A DNA stretch of 64,000 nucleotides from Semisulcospira habei (GCA_036245525.1 BTPG01000002.1:164234075-164298074); one strand, 5' to 3'. Shown: positions 10,025-20,705, counted from the first letter of the stretch. Numbers and translations: made by a program. Notes: generated by a model not told the origin, from the letters alone.

Positions 10025-10167
10025 AAATGTAAGGTTTTATGATTCAATCTATTTAGCCTGATTTCAGTTAAAGGGTAGTGTAATGCTTGACTCGCTTGGT
10101 GTCTATAGAGCCACCTCCAAAAGTGTGGTTAGTCACCACACCTTTGCCTTTACCTGGCAGAACTACG

Positions 10168-10247
10168 TGGTATGTCCATGATTGAGAAAAGCAAGATTTT
10201 AATTGTTATGTAATGTAAATCTCGCTCTTCTCAACAATGGACTGGCT
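10168..10247. repeat. Family J internal hairpin alone
   Basis: TCCATGATTGAGAAAAGCAA / CTCGCTCTTCTCAACAATGGA; same hairpin as inside 9818-10024 without the terminal repeats. Confidence 0.78.
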
Positions 10248-10299
10248 TTTCATCAGATGTCTTGTATGATATTTCAAGTTTCGCTTCAGCAATGATTTT

Positions 10300-10369
10300 A
10301 GCTCAAGGTTAGTGCCGAATTCGCTTGTCGCCTATACGCGCCAAGCGAATCCGGCACTAACCTTGAGCT
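10300..10369. repeat. Family B-like hairpin
   Basis: AGCTCAAGGTTAGTGCCGAA / CCGGCACTAACCTTGAGCT, same plan as B but with a substituted outer arm and centre TTGTCGCCTATACGCGCCAA. Confidence 0.8.
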
Positions 10370-10625
10370 GTTTGGATTGTGTGAGCATTCCTGGTTCTGG
10401 GCATGGAAGGAATGTTGTGTGCGTCGGCCTTTTCACTGCAGACTAATCCGCGGTGCAAGGGACGATAATAACTTTGATACATCATTCATTCTTCTTTAGA
10501 CATGCACACAGCGGCAGAGACGGTCTTACTGGGGTCTGTGAGCAGAGCGCATAAATGTACACACATGTTTTATTCCAAAACATAGTCGTTGTGTAAAGTT
10601 CTCCAGGAGTGGGTGATGCCACTGA

Positions 10626-10724
10626 CCCTTCGACTATTCATTCATTCATTCATTCATTCATTCATTCATTCATTCATTCATTCATTCATTCATTCATCCG
10701 TTCGTTCATTCATTCATTCATTCA
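10626..10724. repeat. (CATT)n microsatellite
   Basis: About 24 copies of CATT with two interruptions (CCGTTCGTT). Confidence 0.95.
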
Positions 10725-10905
10725 ATTAAAAGCAGTCACACAAAGTCAAGGAACACCTACTGCTTACAACGCAGTTTCTAATGGGCGTAATTTCCAATTG
10801 CGACGACTTCAGTCAACCAGACTGTACAACCGTCACCTTAGTTAGAAAGCAAAAATCATTAAGTCCGTCTAAGGAACGACACTGCCGCATGAGCAGATTG
10901 AAGGA

Positions 10906-11119
10906 TTAACTCATTCTACCCCAACACCGAATTCCTTAAATTTTGCCATTGTCCTCTGAAGAGTGCATTGCAGTGCAGGACACAGAGCGACCATGATAGT
11001 TCAAGGGTGATGCCAGAATAGCTTGGCGCCCATGGGCGCCAGGCTATTCTGGCATCACCCTTGAACTATCATGGTCGATCTTTATCTTGCTGTGGTGTGT
11101 CTGGGGTAGAATGAGTTAA
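10906..11119. mobile_element. Family B MITE, complete
   Basis: TTAACTCATTCTACCCCAAC to TGGGGTAGAATGAGTTAA. Arms TTCAAGGGTGATGCCAGAAT / ATTCTGGCATCACCCTTGAA. The asymmetric spacer (GTCCTCTGAAGAGTGCATTG) is on the left, so this copy is inverted relative to 41504. Confidence 0.92.
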
Positions 11120-11676
11120 GCAGAAATACGTAAAAAGAGGCAAAATTTTGCGCTTGAGCATATTCACAATAAAATGGCAAGGTGTATATGTAAGATAAGT
11201 AATTAGCTAAGAGGAATGCGCATTTAATACGTCATAAGCATTCATGTCTTCATAGAGCAGCATTGCATGAGCTTGAATTCTGTCTGAGTAATGCTCATTT
11301 TCGCAAGCGTTCCTTGACTTTTGGTGATGAGCTTATACTTAAAGGCAGTGTTGTAGAAGTGGGTTTTGAGGGGCAGGGAGGCTGTTCAAAGTGGAGGGGC
11401 CAAGATGGAGAATAATCTAGTTGTAAATAAATATTTATGCTTCATTTGAAGAAGAAAAGACGAAGAAGACGAGCAAATACCTAAGCCAACACAGACTGAA
11501 GGACTCACGGGTTTCTAATCGTGAAACAAACAAACAAACAAACGAATAAACAAACAAACAAACAACACATACTGGTTCTGGAAATGGCGTCTTGCACAGA
11601 TCAACATGCTCCTTAATGATTTATCAGAAACGACTCTTTCATCTAGATAAACTTTGATGGCAAGCACGTTCGTCAT

Positions 11677-11877
11677 TTAACCCGTTCAGTGCCGAGAAAA
11701 CTGGAAAAGATGTATAGATCCTCATGAGCCCCCGCAGTTGCGGGGGCTCATGAGGATCTATGCCTCTTGCTGACACCAGTTAGAATCCAATTTTCTGGGA
11801 CAGCTAAGGTGTTTTGGTCTTGAATTAACGAAGATTGCAGAATCACAGTCTGCGTCAGTTGGCAATGAACGGGTTAA
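11677..11877 (-). mobile_element. Family A MITE, complete, reverse orientation
   Basis: Ends TTAACCCGTTCAGTGCCGA and TTGGCAATGAACGGGTTAA. The long flank, with GAATTAACGAAGATTGCAGA, is on the right, so the element is inverted relative to most. Core 11706-11770. Its right TTAA is also the left TTAA of the family E element at 11874. Confidence 0.86.
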
Positions 11878-11955
11878 CTCTTTCGAGACGTGCCGCAACC
11901 GGTTTCGCGGCTTTATGCCGCGAATCCGGTTGCGGCACGTCTCGAAAGTGTTCAG
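11874..11955. mobile_element. Family E foldback, right TTAA lost
   Basis: TTAACTCTTTCGAGACGTGC with arms GACGTGCCGCAACCGG / CCGGATT...GGCACGTC around GCGGCTTTATGCCGC. Shares its left TTAA with the A element ending at 11877. Confidence 0.86.
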
Positions 11956-12035
11956 TGCCTCACAACAACAGATGCAACAAACATCTATTGTTATACTTTC
12001 ATATCTTCAGTATTTCGTCATTAGAATTGAATTTA

Positions 12036-12095
12036 TAACGCATTGGAGACTTGTATACGGACACACGGCTGTTCGCAGCGTATCCGTATACGACA
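12036..12095. repeat. Family E-like remnant
   Basis: ATAACGCATTGGAGACTTG then GTATACGGACACACGG / CAGCGTATCCGTATAC. Confidence 0.55.
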
Positions 12096-12196
12096 CAGCA
12101 CGATTGAGTCAAATTCAGTTTGAATAAGGTCTTGTACATGTATGCAACATTAACCCCCGTTTTCTATGGTAAAGCTGGTCGTCGGACGTAAGGTTT

Positions 12197-12418
12197 TTAA
12201 CCCTTTCATTGACACACTGATCGTACACTGTACGTCGGAAATCTGTGTCAATTCAAAGCGAAAAAGCTCAGGCCGTCCCTCTTGGGTATAATGGATACAA
12301 AGTGGTTTCAACAAGAGGCATAGATCCTCATGAGCCCTCGCAATTGCGGGGGCTCATGGGGATCTATACATCTTGCAGCAGTGTGGCGTCCATTTTTCCT
12401 CGGCAGTAAAGGCGTTGT
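12197..12418 (+). mobile_element. Family A MITE, right end eroded
   Basis: Starts TTAACCCTTTCATTGACA. The left flank carries GATCGTACACTGTACGTCGG. The core hairpin is at 12312-12375; the right end GGCAGTAAAGGCGTTG has lost its TTAA. Confidence 0.8.
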
Positions 12419-12587
12419 TGACTCGTGTCTTTCCTTTCGACAAATTCCTGTCATTCGCCGTTTCGTTTTTTTTATTTTCTCTCTTTCTTTTCTATTTCAC
12501 CAAACGTCAGTTACGAAATTCTGCTTCGAGACTTCTTTTCAGATGGTTGTTGACTTACCACTGAACATTTCCACTGCGTGATAACAT

Positions 12588-12798
12588 AACCTTTTACTAC
12601 GGAGAAAAAGTGAGCGAAATTCAATGCAAGAGGCATGGATCCTCATGAGCCCCCGCAATTGCGGGGGCTCATGAGGATCTATGCCTCTTGTTGACACCAC
12701 TTGGAATGCACGTTTCTTTTACGGCTGGACTCTTTTGCGTTCAACTAACCAAGATTTCAGACACATAGTCTGCGTCAAACTGACGGTGAAGAAGTCAA
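12588..12798 (-). mobile_element. Family A MITE, reverse orientation, ends eroded
   Basis: The perfect core at 12627-12690 (GGCATGGATCCTCATGAG / CTCATGAGGATCTATGCC) is followed by the long flank in reverse (TTCAACTAACCAAGATTTCAG, TCTGCGTCAAACTGACGG). Confidence 0.72.
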
Positions 12799-12816
12799 AT
12801 AAGCCCATCTCTTTCA

Positions 12817-12881
12817 GCAAGAAGCAGAGATTCTTATGCGCCACGGCAGCCGCAGAGACTCATGAGAATCTATGCTTATTG
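12817..12881. repeat. Family A hairpin, eroded
   Basis: GCAAGAAGCAGAGATTCTTA paired with CATGAGAATCTATGCTTATT. It follows the reversed A copy at 12588-12798 directly. Confidence 0.75.
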
Positions 12882-13367
12882 TGGACTGAAGGGACTTACT
12901 AAAAGAACATGAACTACCAGTACGCGAGCACATTTCCGATAATGTAATTGCGCTAAAACCTTTCGTGACAGATGCATTTGTGCCGTCCTTTCATATTGTC
13001 TGTTTTCGCTGAAAGCCAGCGACTTCTGACATGAAAAGGCTTGTCAACTTCTGTTTCCCTAAATCTGACGCGTGGAAAATTTCTCCTGTCTAAACCTTTT
13101 TAGGTCTGGAAGTCCTAATTCCATTCAGGCGTCTGCAAATTTCACTTGCTAGAAACCGCTTTGGCACTGGCGATACAATGTCTGACGTCGTTTTGACGTT
13201 TCTTTTTGGACAGCGCAACAATGACGTCTTTGACACGTCTCTCACTCATATTTACAAGTTCCACTCCAAGAAAACTGTTTCTTGTTGAAACGAAGTACAG
13301 TCATGGTTCTCTTCATAATGGTAGTCTAGGTTGTTTAGATGTTTTGACTGGTAGTTACAAGAGTATC
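12882..13367. other. Unassigned stretch
   Basis: No recognisable gene or repeat family; ordinary composition up to the C hairpin at 13368. Confidence 0.5.
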
Positions 13368-13434
13368 GTGTGCTGGTCTGTGATTTTGGACTTTACGACC
13401 AGTTCGTAAGGTCCAAAATCATAGACCAGCACAC
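13368..13434. repeat. Family C hairpin
   Basis: GTGTGCTGGTCTGTGATTTT / AAAATCATAGACCAGCACAC around TACGACCAGTTCGTA. An imperfect foldback (GGCCTGTGTC ... GACACAGGC) follows at 13439-13498. Confidence 0.9.
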
Positions 13435-13554
13435 ACTGGCCTGTGTCTCTCAAAGAAAATAATCATACAAAAATGACGTTAGTCATCGACACAGGCTAAG
13501 GTCCAAAAACTCATTTTTACTGCAGTGCATGATGCAGGGTGAACTTCCCAATGC

Positions 13555-13596
13555 GCAAAAGGTCGTCGGCCGTTAAGAGCCCGATGACCTTTTGCA
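13555..13596. repeat. Family H palindrome, short
   Basis: GCAAAAGGTCGTCGGCCGTT / GAGCCCGATGACCTTTTGC. Confidence 0.82.
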
Positions 13597-14109
13597 GTTT
13601 GTGTTCTTATCCTATTGTCGGCGAGAATTCCTCTGATCCGTTCACTTGTCTTTTCTGCGTGTTAGCCACATGAGTAAAAGTTGTGTCGTATACGGGTCAT
13701 ATGACGTCACAAGTTCTTCATCGCATCCCGCGACCATGCCCTGCGTGCCGGGATTTTGTGACCATGTGGCCCTACATACAGACGAGGGCCACGCTAGAGA
13801 TTCGCAGCCAAAACTTGTGTCAAAAGCCATTCTCGGCTCGTAAATCGCCATCACTCATGGTTTGATATACTTCTGCTCCATCATCAAACCACTTGATTAG
13901 TTTGCAAATTGATACACGCCATAAAAAAATAATTCTCGACGGTAACTTGTGGTCTAGAACGTTGCTCCAGTGTTTCCGACTTCATGTACCCTGTGAAAAC
14001 TTTTTGACCTTTTTCTTTCTTCTCTTCTTGTCGAAACATCTTAACGACCTAGACTATCATTATACATCTGACGCTGTATTTTTTCAAGCAGACCAATAAT
14101 ATTTTTTCT

Positions 14110-14323
14110 TTAACTCACTGAGCCCGACGGCCGTATTTCCCAAATTTTGGAGGCGTCATCTAATGACTATGCACCAGTTGCAGGAGATGGGTCGACCATG
14201 ATAATTCAAGGGTACTGCCAGATTAGCTTGGCGCCGACAGGCGCCAAGCTAATCTGGCACTACCCTTGAATTATCATGGTCGACCCATCTCCTGCTGTAG
14301 TGCGTCAGGGCTGAATGGGTTAA
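14110..14323. mobile_element. Family B MITE (ATAATTC subtype), complete
   Basis: TTAACTCACTGAGCCCGACG to CAGGGCTGAATGGGTTAA. Arms TTCAAGGGTACTGCCAGATT / AATCTGGCACTACCCTTGAA. Confidence 0.9.
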
Positions 14324-14640
14324 GGGCTCAGGGTAAAAATTGTGATTCGTTGGGGATCAGAGAAAAAGATAACTTTGCCAAGTGAGTTGGTCTTCTGACT
14401 GACTTGTGTGTTTACAATGTTGACCTTTCTTGAGATGTTTCTTCAACTTTTTGGACGCACAGTGTCAAGATGGTTGAGACAATCGATTTTGTTAGTAGTA
14501 GTTCTGGTGGCCAGACATCAAAATGAAAACAGAGAGCAACATCGGGACATTCTGATTACGGTCAGAGAAATACCAAATGACGGAGTCTTATTGATTGAAG
14601 ACAGATTACAAAACTAAAAAAAAAAAAGTCTGTTAAACGA

Positions 14641-14877
14641 CTAAACCCCCTTAACTGCAGTGGTAAGGCGAACGCTACCCAGCTGCACTGAAGAGACATA
14701 AACCCTCATGAGCCCCCGATTTCGCGGGGGCTCATGAGGATTTATGTCTCTTGTTAGTCCTATTTCCTTAATACTTATTTTGGGTCCCATTGCAATCTGC
14801 ATTTTTCGCACGAATGTCGGACAGTGTGCAGCGGTTTCAGACGCGCATTTCGTAAACACTGACAGCGAAGGGGTTAA
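14641..14877 (-). mobile_element. Family A MITE, complete, reverse orientation
   Basis: Ends CTAAACCCCCTTAACTGCAG and GACAGCGAAGGGGTTAA. Core 14690-14753 has the variant stem GAGACATAAACCCTCATGAG / CTCATGAGGATTTATGTCTC, in which ACAT/ATGT and AAA/TTT are mostly compensated. Closely related to the copy at 51841-52070, including GGTAAGGCGAACGCTACCC. Confidence 0.83.
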
Positions 14878-14906
14878 ATTTCGACCGAGCGTGGATGATG
14901 AAGGTA

Positions 14907-15000
14907 TTAACCCCATGACGGCTACTGGCGATATGTCTCCGCGTAACTACGCGTTTTTTCCGCCGAAAAGTTTCGTCAGTAGCTCACGAGAAGTCACGTC
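14907..15000. mobile_element. Family F foldback, right end eroded
   Basis: TTAACCCCATGACGGCTACT; hairpin centre CGCGTAACTACGCG and right side CGCCGAAAAGTTTCGTCAGT. Starts 30 bases after the A element ending at 14877. Confidence 0.72.
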
Positions 15001-15512
15001 AACAGCAGTCAGTCGCTACAGTTTAGCTCATCAATCCATAAGAACATATAAACAGTTCAAGGGTGGTGAGAGAATATGTGTCGCCTTGGTCTACATCCTG
15101 AACTGGTACTGTACCTTTCAGAAAACAACAATGGGAAATTTGACCTGTGGAAAACAGACAGACGACACGAACGACATTGTTGAACCTCGAATCGACGGAT
15201 CACTCAAAATTGAACATGACATGAATGCATCCTCATCCGGAGAAAGGACCGTAAAGGTACCCGTAATTAAATAAGATACAGCAGATACAGGGACGGATAT
15301 AAATTTACATTAACCGGAATTACGCCAGCCATGATTTAAATTAAAAAACTTGCGTCTTATGTGACCACAGCTTTCTGCCTCGCCCACGGCAAGAAACACG
15401 AAAAACTGGAATAAGTAAAGGTAGAAGGAAAAGAAGGGGAAGAAGGGGAAACATACAGTTACATTATGCGACAACAAATTACTCCTTTTGAGAAGGAGAA
15501 GAAGTAAATGGA

Positions 15513-15578
15513 GCAAGAGGCATAGATTCTCATGAGCCCCTGCTACAGCAGGGGCTCATGAGACTCTATGCCTCTTGC
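15513..15578. repeat. Family A hairpin core
   Basis: Arms GCATAGATTCTCATGAGCCC / GGGCTCATGAGACTCTATGC with apex CTGCTACAGCAG, a symmetric variant of the clamp (CCCCTGC / GCAGGGG). Confidence 0.9.
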
Positions 15579-16718
15579 AGATGATGGTTCTGACGGGAGC
15601 CAAGATGGCAGAGAGCTGCAGGAACAGAAGCAAGCTGAAAAGTCTGCTCAAACACAGGCTCACCCCGGGGCTACACAGAATGTAAATACAACTTCCTGGG
15701 CTCTTCAATATTGCTCCTCACCCTAGCAGCAAACCCCTTTTGTGTCCAAGGGGCACAGATCCTCATCAGCTGCATATTTCAACGGTCGAGAAGCACGGGT
15801 CCAAACGACCTCGTGCAGCAGTGCTGGGACTGAGAGAAACTCAGATATGTAACTGTTCCTTGTGATTGTCCTTAGATGGGAAAATTGGGCTGTCTTCCCT
15901 GGGGAACGCATGTCACCACAAGAGCAGCGACTCTAATCTGCCTAAATAAAATAAAATTACCGATTATAAATTTGCAGATTTGTAAAAATATTTTTTCGAC
16001 TGAGAATCAAACCGGTTTGAGCCTCATCCTTGCCAGTAAGTATTATTATATTCTTGAGCGGTACTGCTTGTTTCCTTAGACGGAGGATTAAATCGAGGTT
16101 TGAATGTACGACTGGTCTGCACACAAAGATGGCGCTGGTTTGGCGGAGGACACAAACGGAAGTGATACCGGAATCGATGAAAACCTTGTTACCTCAAAGC
16201 TATCGCGGACAGCCACGAAGATACACAAACCCTACCTACAAGGGACGCAAGCTATCGCACGCCATCTTTGTTTACACACCCCGGGGGGTATAACTCTGAA
16301 GACTGGAACACCAAAAAGGGAGGTAATAGGAACAGGAGAATGAAAGTTTCGCAAGAAAGCCCGCTTCCTCAGTGTGGAACAATCTAACATCCAAACCCTT
16401 ACTCCTGCAAGAGACATATTTTTATGGGCCCCTGCTTTCAAGCATGGACTATATGACTTTTGCTGAGTTGCTTCTTGCTCAACGAGGACAGATCCAGCGG
16501 TTTCTGAAACGGAGAGTTTTATTTGGGAATATAATTAAGTGTACGACTGAGAAGAGGGGTGAAAGTTTTGAAAGACAGCTAGTCCACTTGTTTTGGAAGT
16601 TCATAACAGATTTATCGATAGATCCTACTGCAGTGTTGGAGTGCTTCCAGCAATCCCGAGAAAAAGAAATAGGGAAGAGTATGTTTTTGTAAGACTGATT
16701 TCGCGAGAACATGCCGCA
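15579..16718. other. Unassigned stretch with one short open frame
   Basis: Contains an orphan A arm (15747) and a decayed A hairpin (16407-16462). An open plus frame from the Met at 16444 to 16692 encodes about 82 residues rich in Leu, Phe and Arg with no recognised motif. It may be an exon fragment or chance. Confidence 0.4.
15747..15771. repeat. Single left arm of family A
   Basis: CCAAGGGGCACAGATCCTCA with no partner arm. Confidence 0.55.
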
Positions 16719-16833
16719 TTAACTCATTCAAGGGGTCCCGCATCATAGCAGCGGAAGTGTCATACAGCGTTGCCGGCGGCCACGCTGTAGACACTTCCGC
16801 AGCTATCAATGCGCGGGTCCTTGAATGAGTTTT
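16719..16833. mobile_element. Family G foldback MITE
   Basis: TTAACTCATTCAAGGGGTCC to GGGTCCTTGAATGAGTTTT; arms AGCGGAAGTGTC / GACACTTCCGC with centre GTTGCCGGCGGCCACGC. Confidence 0.87.
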
Positions 16834-17002
16834 TAAAAAAAAGTCTTATATAAAGTTAAAGATTAAAACATTGACTCATTGCTTCGTCCGTCTGAAATGC
16901 TTAGGTGTATATGTGACTCACAAACCAGATAGGTGAGGCTAGCGCTGGCAGAATTGTCAGAATTAGGTGTATATGTGGCCGACAAGTATATATCATTCTA
17001 AC

Positions 17003-17082
17003 TTACCTCATTCGCGGCCAGCCGCATCCGGACGCGCGGCGTAAGCCGCGCATCCGGGTGCGGCTGGCCGCGAATGAGTTAA
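17003..17082. mobile_element. Family E foldback, complete
   Basis: TTACCTCATTCGCGGCCAGC to GGCTGGCCGCGAATGAGTTAA; perfect 35-bp arms around GCGCGGCGTAAGCCGCGC. Right TTAA shared with the F element at 17079. Confidence 0.9.
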
Positions 17083-17232
17083 CTCCTCGACTGCTACTGA
17101 CGACACCGCTCGGCGGAAAAGACGCGTTACTACGTCACTATCGAACTATGTTACTACGTCACTATCTAACTACGTCACTACGCGTCTTTTCCGCCAACCG
17201 GTATGATCAATGCCACTGAGTCACGGGGGTAA
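17079..17232. mobile_element. Family F foldback with internal duplication
   Basis: TTAACTCCTCGACTGCTACT to GCCACTGAGTCACGGGGGTAAG; arms GGCGGAAAAGACGCG / CGCGTCTTTTCCGCC. The loop holds three copies of a TTACTACGTCACTATC-like unit. Confidence 0.85.
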
Positions 17233-17509
17233 GCCGATTGCAGAGAAAACTTGAAAAGCCGACTACAGGACCTGCTAGAAAACGATCGCCTGCACAGTTT
17301 TCATTCTGGCGTCAGTCGACCATTTTGAAGACAATGGAAACCAACAGAAAGAAAATGACATTTTTTATATATGCATGTACTTACGATTTCAAGTTAAGTT
17401 TCTAAAATGCTATGACAGGTACAAGAGAAATGGATTTGAAAGATGAATGAACGTAAAGTGAAAATGTTTTACCTTACAAAATAAAACTGATTTCGATTAT
17501 ATTATTGAG

Positions 17510-17567
17510 TTTTGGACTCTAAGGGTTTTGTGAGGTTGTACTAAATGCCCAAATCCACAGACCAACA

Positions 17568-17569
<2 letters not shown>
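17510..17569. repeat. Decayed family C hairpin at the edge of a CA tract
   Basis: TTTTGGACTCTAAGGGTTTT and AAATCCACAGACCAACACAA; the terminal ACACA grades into the (CA)n tract starting at 17570. Confidence 0.6.
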
Positions 17570-17658
<89 letters not shown>

Positions 17659-17687
17659 ACACACACACACACGCGCGAACACGCACG

Positions 17688-17744
<57 letters not shown>

Positions 17745-17755
17745 ACACACACACT
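17570..17755. repeat. (CA)n microsatellite
   Basis: About 90 CA units with a CG-rich interruption at about 17671-17694. The left edge continues a decayed family C arm. Confidence 0.95.
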
Positions 17756-18321
17756 GATACAAACTCTCCGTTTCATGCCTTTAATTTGCACGTAAAAAGT
17801 GCACTGACACTTCATATTTTCAAATTTGCGATACTCAGAGCTATTGTCTTTTGAAATTTTCCGTACCATTCAAACGATTCCCTGCTTCAGAATAGGGACC
17901 ATTACTATTAAACATCCGAGAAAAAAAAATGATGATCTCATACACACAGAGAACTTAAATGTGTGCTTGTTACGCCGCAGCCTAAATGAGGCGCAAACCG
18001 CCATCCCAAACACACAAACACCGTGACAAACCAGAGACATGCACGCACTTACATATCCTAAAGAGGTCCTGAAATATATACGTCTTGCAGATGGGTGGCT
18101 GGTTGTCACGCAGTGGGATGAACATGATACGCTTGTCCACTCTTTGAAAGAAGAAAATCTTTAGGACGAAAAACTGTAAGCTTTCTCTTTCGGGAATTCC
18201 CGATTAGCTGTCCCAGTCCACTGCTACTCGCGGACCATCACAGCTTGAAGAGTCTTGAAGAACCAAAGGTTTTGGACATCGTCCCAACAACAAAGTAATC
18301 TCTCGGCCAGTAACTGCTGTC
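17756..18321. other. Unassigned stretch
   Basis: No gene seen. An A-like right-arm trace (ATATATACGTCTTGCAGATG) occurs near 18073. Confidence 0.5.
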
Positions 18322-18387
18322 GCAAGAGGCATAGATTCTCATGAGCCCTTGCGGATGTAGGGGTTCATGAGAATCTACGCCTCTTGC
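18322..18387. repeat. Family A hairpin core
   Basis: Arms GCAAGAGGCATAGATTCTCA / TGAGAATCTACGCCTCTTGC; the T of ATTCTC is paired by GAGAAT. Confidence 0.88.
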
Positions 18388-18814
18388 TTCAGACATTAGA
18401 TCCACTTACATCCTCAGCTGAGGAATACTTCGGGATAACCCCGCAACAGAAACATGGCATGCAGAGAGGCTGCCTCTTCAGACAGCGGTCCACACTTGTT
18501 TGTCGCGCCTGTATAGGAAATTGTATCAAAAGAAAAACTTCTCCAGCTTCCCTTACACGTCCACAGCAAAGTGACATTTTCTGCAGCGGCCGTCATGGGC
18601 CCGAAGGAGTTTTGCTATAGGGAAGTTGCTACTAAAACGGATTGGTGTAGCCAGATCAGTCACAGTCGGTCCATTTCCTTTTCCGAAAGTTTGCGTGGAG
18701 AGCGAAAGGCGTCATTTTGGGCAATTCCACGAAAGAAAAAAAACAACTGTGGACGGTCCTTGCTGTCAGCAAACACCAGGAAGAATATGCAAAGGAAAGC
18801 CCAGACTATATAAA

Positions 18815-18898
18815 TGTTACTGCCAAGCGTGTAAAATGCAAAGAAAATCCCAACAAAAGAGGAAACACGCTTAGAAAAAACAATTACAACACACAATA
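18815..18898. repeat. Family Q half element
   Basis: CTGCCAAGCGTGTAAAATGC, AAATCCCAACAAAAGAGG, AAACACGCTTAGAAAAAACA, then directly a D element at 18899. Confidence 0.75.
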
Positions 18899-18990
18899 TT
18901 AACCCTTTGGCTGCAGGTAGCGGATATTGTCGCGTTGATTCCTGCAGGAATCAACGCGACAAAGTCCGCTATCGACAGCCAAGGGGTTAC
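18899..18990. mobile_element. Family D foldback MITE
   Basis: TTAACCCTTTGGCTGCAGGT to ATCGACAGCCAAGGGGTTAC. Near-perfect hairpin with centre GTTGATTCCTGCAGGAATCA, and only 92 bp long. Confidence 0.9.
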
Positions 18991-19095
18991 ATTTTCTGCA
19001 AACGGACAGACAGACAAGAATACAGTGTTCTACTTCGAGATAGCGAACGTAACACTATGACAGAGGATAAGTAGTGCACTATGAAGGCAAATGAA

Positions 19096-19152
19096 AGTAA
19101 GTTTATTTTTGTGAAAAGCAAGCTTTTCATTATTTTACAATGAAAATCTCAC
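19096..19152. repeat. Family J hairpin with AT-rich loop
   Basis: GTGAAAAGCAAGCTTTTCATT / AATGAAAATCTCACTTTTCAC. Followed directly by a 15-bp tandem repeat derived from its right edge. Confidence 0.78.
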
Positions 19153-19232
19153 TTTTCACTACAATGGACTTTCACTACAATGGACTTTCACTACAATGGA
19201 CTTTTACTACAATGGACTTTCAATACAATGGA
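19152..19232. repeat. 15-bp tandem repeat, about 5 copies
   Basis: Unit TTCACTACAATGGAC, with variants TTTTACTACAATGGAC and TTCAATACAATGGAC; expands the outer end of the J hairpin. Confidence 0.85.
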
Positions 19233-19300
19233 CTTAAGAGACTTCTGCCTTCACAGCGCGGAGCAGCAGGAATTCGTTGCATGGACGATCTGAAAAATTA

Positions 19301-19513
19301 TTAACTCATTCAATTCCACGCACGTATTTTGCAAATTTGGGAGGCGTCATCTAACGACTATGCATCTGTTGCAGGAGATGGATCGACCATGATAATTCAA
19401 GGGTAGTGCCAGATTAGCTTGGCGCCGACAGGCGCCAAACTAATTTGGCACTACCCTTGAATTATCATGTCGATCCATCTCCTGCAGTAGTGCTTCAGGG
19501 CTGATTGGGTTAA
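19301..19513. mobile_element. Family B MITE (ATAATTC subtype), complete
   Basis: TTAACTCATTCAATTCCACG to TCAGGGCTGATTGGGTTAA. Hairpin arms GGGTAGTGCCAGATTAGC / AACTAATTTGGCACTACCC. Confidence 0.9.
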
Positions 19514-19693
19514 ACAGTTTTGTCCGTGCTATTCCGTAGCATGTTCTCTTGCTGGTTATGTCCTTGAATTGTACACGTACAGACAGTAGAATCATTTTTG
19601 TTGTTGTTTTGTCTCCAATCATATGTTTTGCTAACAAAAAAGTTGTGTTAAAAGGTAGGTGCAGCCTTGAAGGGCAAAAATTGTTACCTATCA

Positions 19694-19910
19694 TTAACAC
19701 ATTCTGCTCCACGACCGAAATCCTCAAATTTTGAAGATGCCCTCTGAAGACTGTATTACACTTATGGAAACAGATCCAGCGTGATAGTTCAGTCAAGGGT
19801 TGTGCCAGAATAGTTTGGCGCCTATGGGCGTCAATCTATTCTGGCACAACCCTTGAACTATCACGCTCGATCCATGTCTCGCCGTGGCGTGTCTGAGTTG
19901 AACGAGTTAA
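19694..19910. mobile_element. Family B MITE, complete
   Basis: TTAACACATTCTGCTCCACG to TGAGTTGAACGAGTTAA. Arms TCAAGGGTTGTGCCAGAATA / TATTCTGGCACAACCCTTGA; GTTGTG/CACAAC is a paired variant, as is AGCGTGATAG / CTATCACGCT. Confidence 0.9.
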
Positions 19911-19924
19911 AGACCATTATCAGC

Positions 19925-20060
19925 GGTAAAAGCGCCTGCCACCAATACGAGGTAGGAGGTTCAATATCCGGTTCCGGCGTCGGATTTTTCTCCTCTAGTA
20001 AGTGTCACTGTTAATTCGGGCGGACCGTAGGGGGTTCTTTCTAACGGGTACTCCGGCTCT
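19925..20060 (+). repeat. Weak tRNA-like / SINE-like segment
   Basis: Contains AGCGGTAAAAGCGCCTGCC (A-box-like) and AGGTAGGAGGTTCAATATCC (B-box-like with a 2-base insertion), then an unrecognised body. No second copy is seen here. Confidence 0.25.
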
Positions 20061-20705
20061 TCCTCCCCAACGACTTTGGTATCAGTTTCAGCCCACTTAA
20101 TCAAATTTCAAATATAAAAACGATTTGAATTTCCAAAACTTCAGTAGCTCGCTTGAGATTGCCCTTAGCACCACGTGAATGTTCTGTGTTTGTGTACAGT
20201 GTGTGAGTGAATGCGCGTGATTCACGTGAGCGTGCTTGTCGGGTTCAGTTCACGGCGGCGCTTTAAACCGATTTTCAATTGGGATAAAGCGCCTATTTAA
20301 TGCGCTGATTTATTTATTTATCAGATGACTACAGCCACCTCAGTGATGGTCTTTAATGGCAGGCAATCTCTCACGAGGGGTGGTGGTGTGGTGGTGGTGG
20401 TGGTGGGGGGGCCCGGGGGGGGGAGTGGGGGGGGGGGTGTGTGCTCAAAACAGTACGGTCTGCTCTACTCCACCGCTGGTCTGAATTTTTTTCTTCTGTG
20501 GCTGTCGTGAAATCACAGCTCTACTCGAGGTCAGGCCAGCTAGGCAGATGAAATCACTCTGGCCAAATGTCCTATCCCGGAGGCAACACGTCTCTCTTCG
20601 ATCGTGTACGCGATTAAAATGATGATGTTTGATCGCCAGTGATGGACGCCGGACTTAACAAGGTCCGGGAAATATTGGATCAGTCCAAACCTAGCTTCCA
20701 TCGTC

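Noticed and set aside
14744..15274. 176-residue plus-strand open frame
   Set aside because: Covers the right part of an A element and an F foldback; repeat-derived and without motifs.
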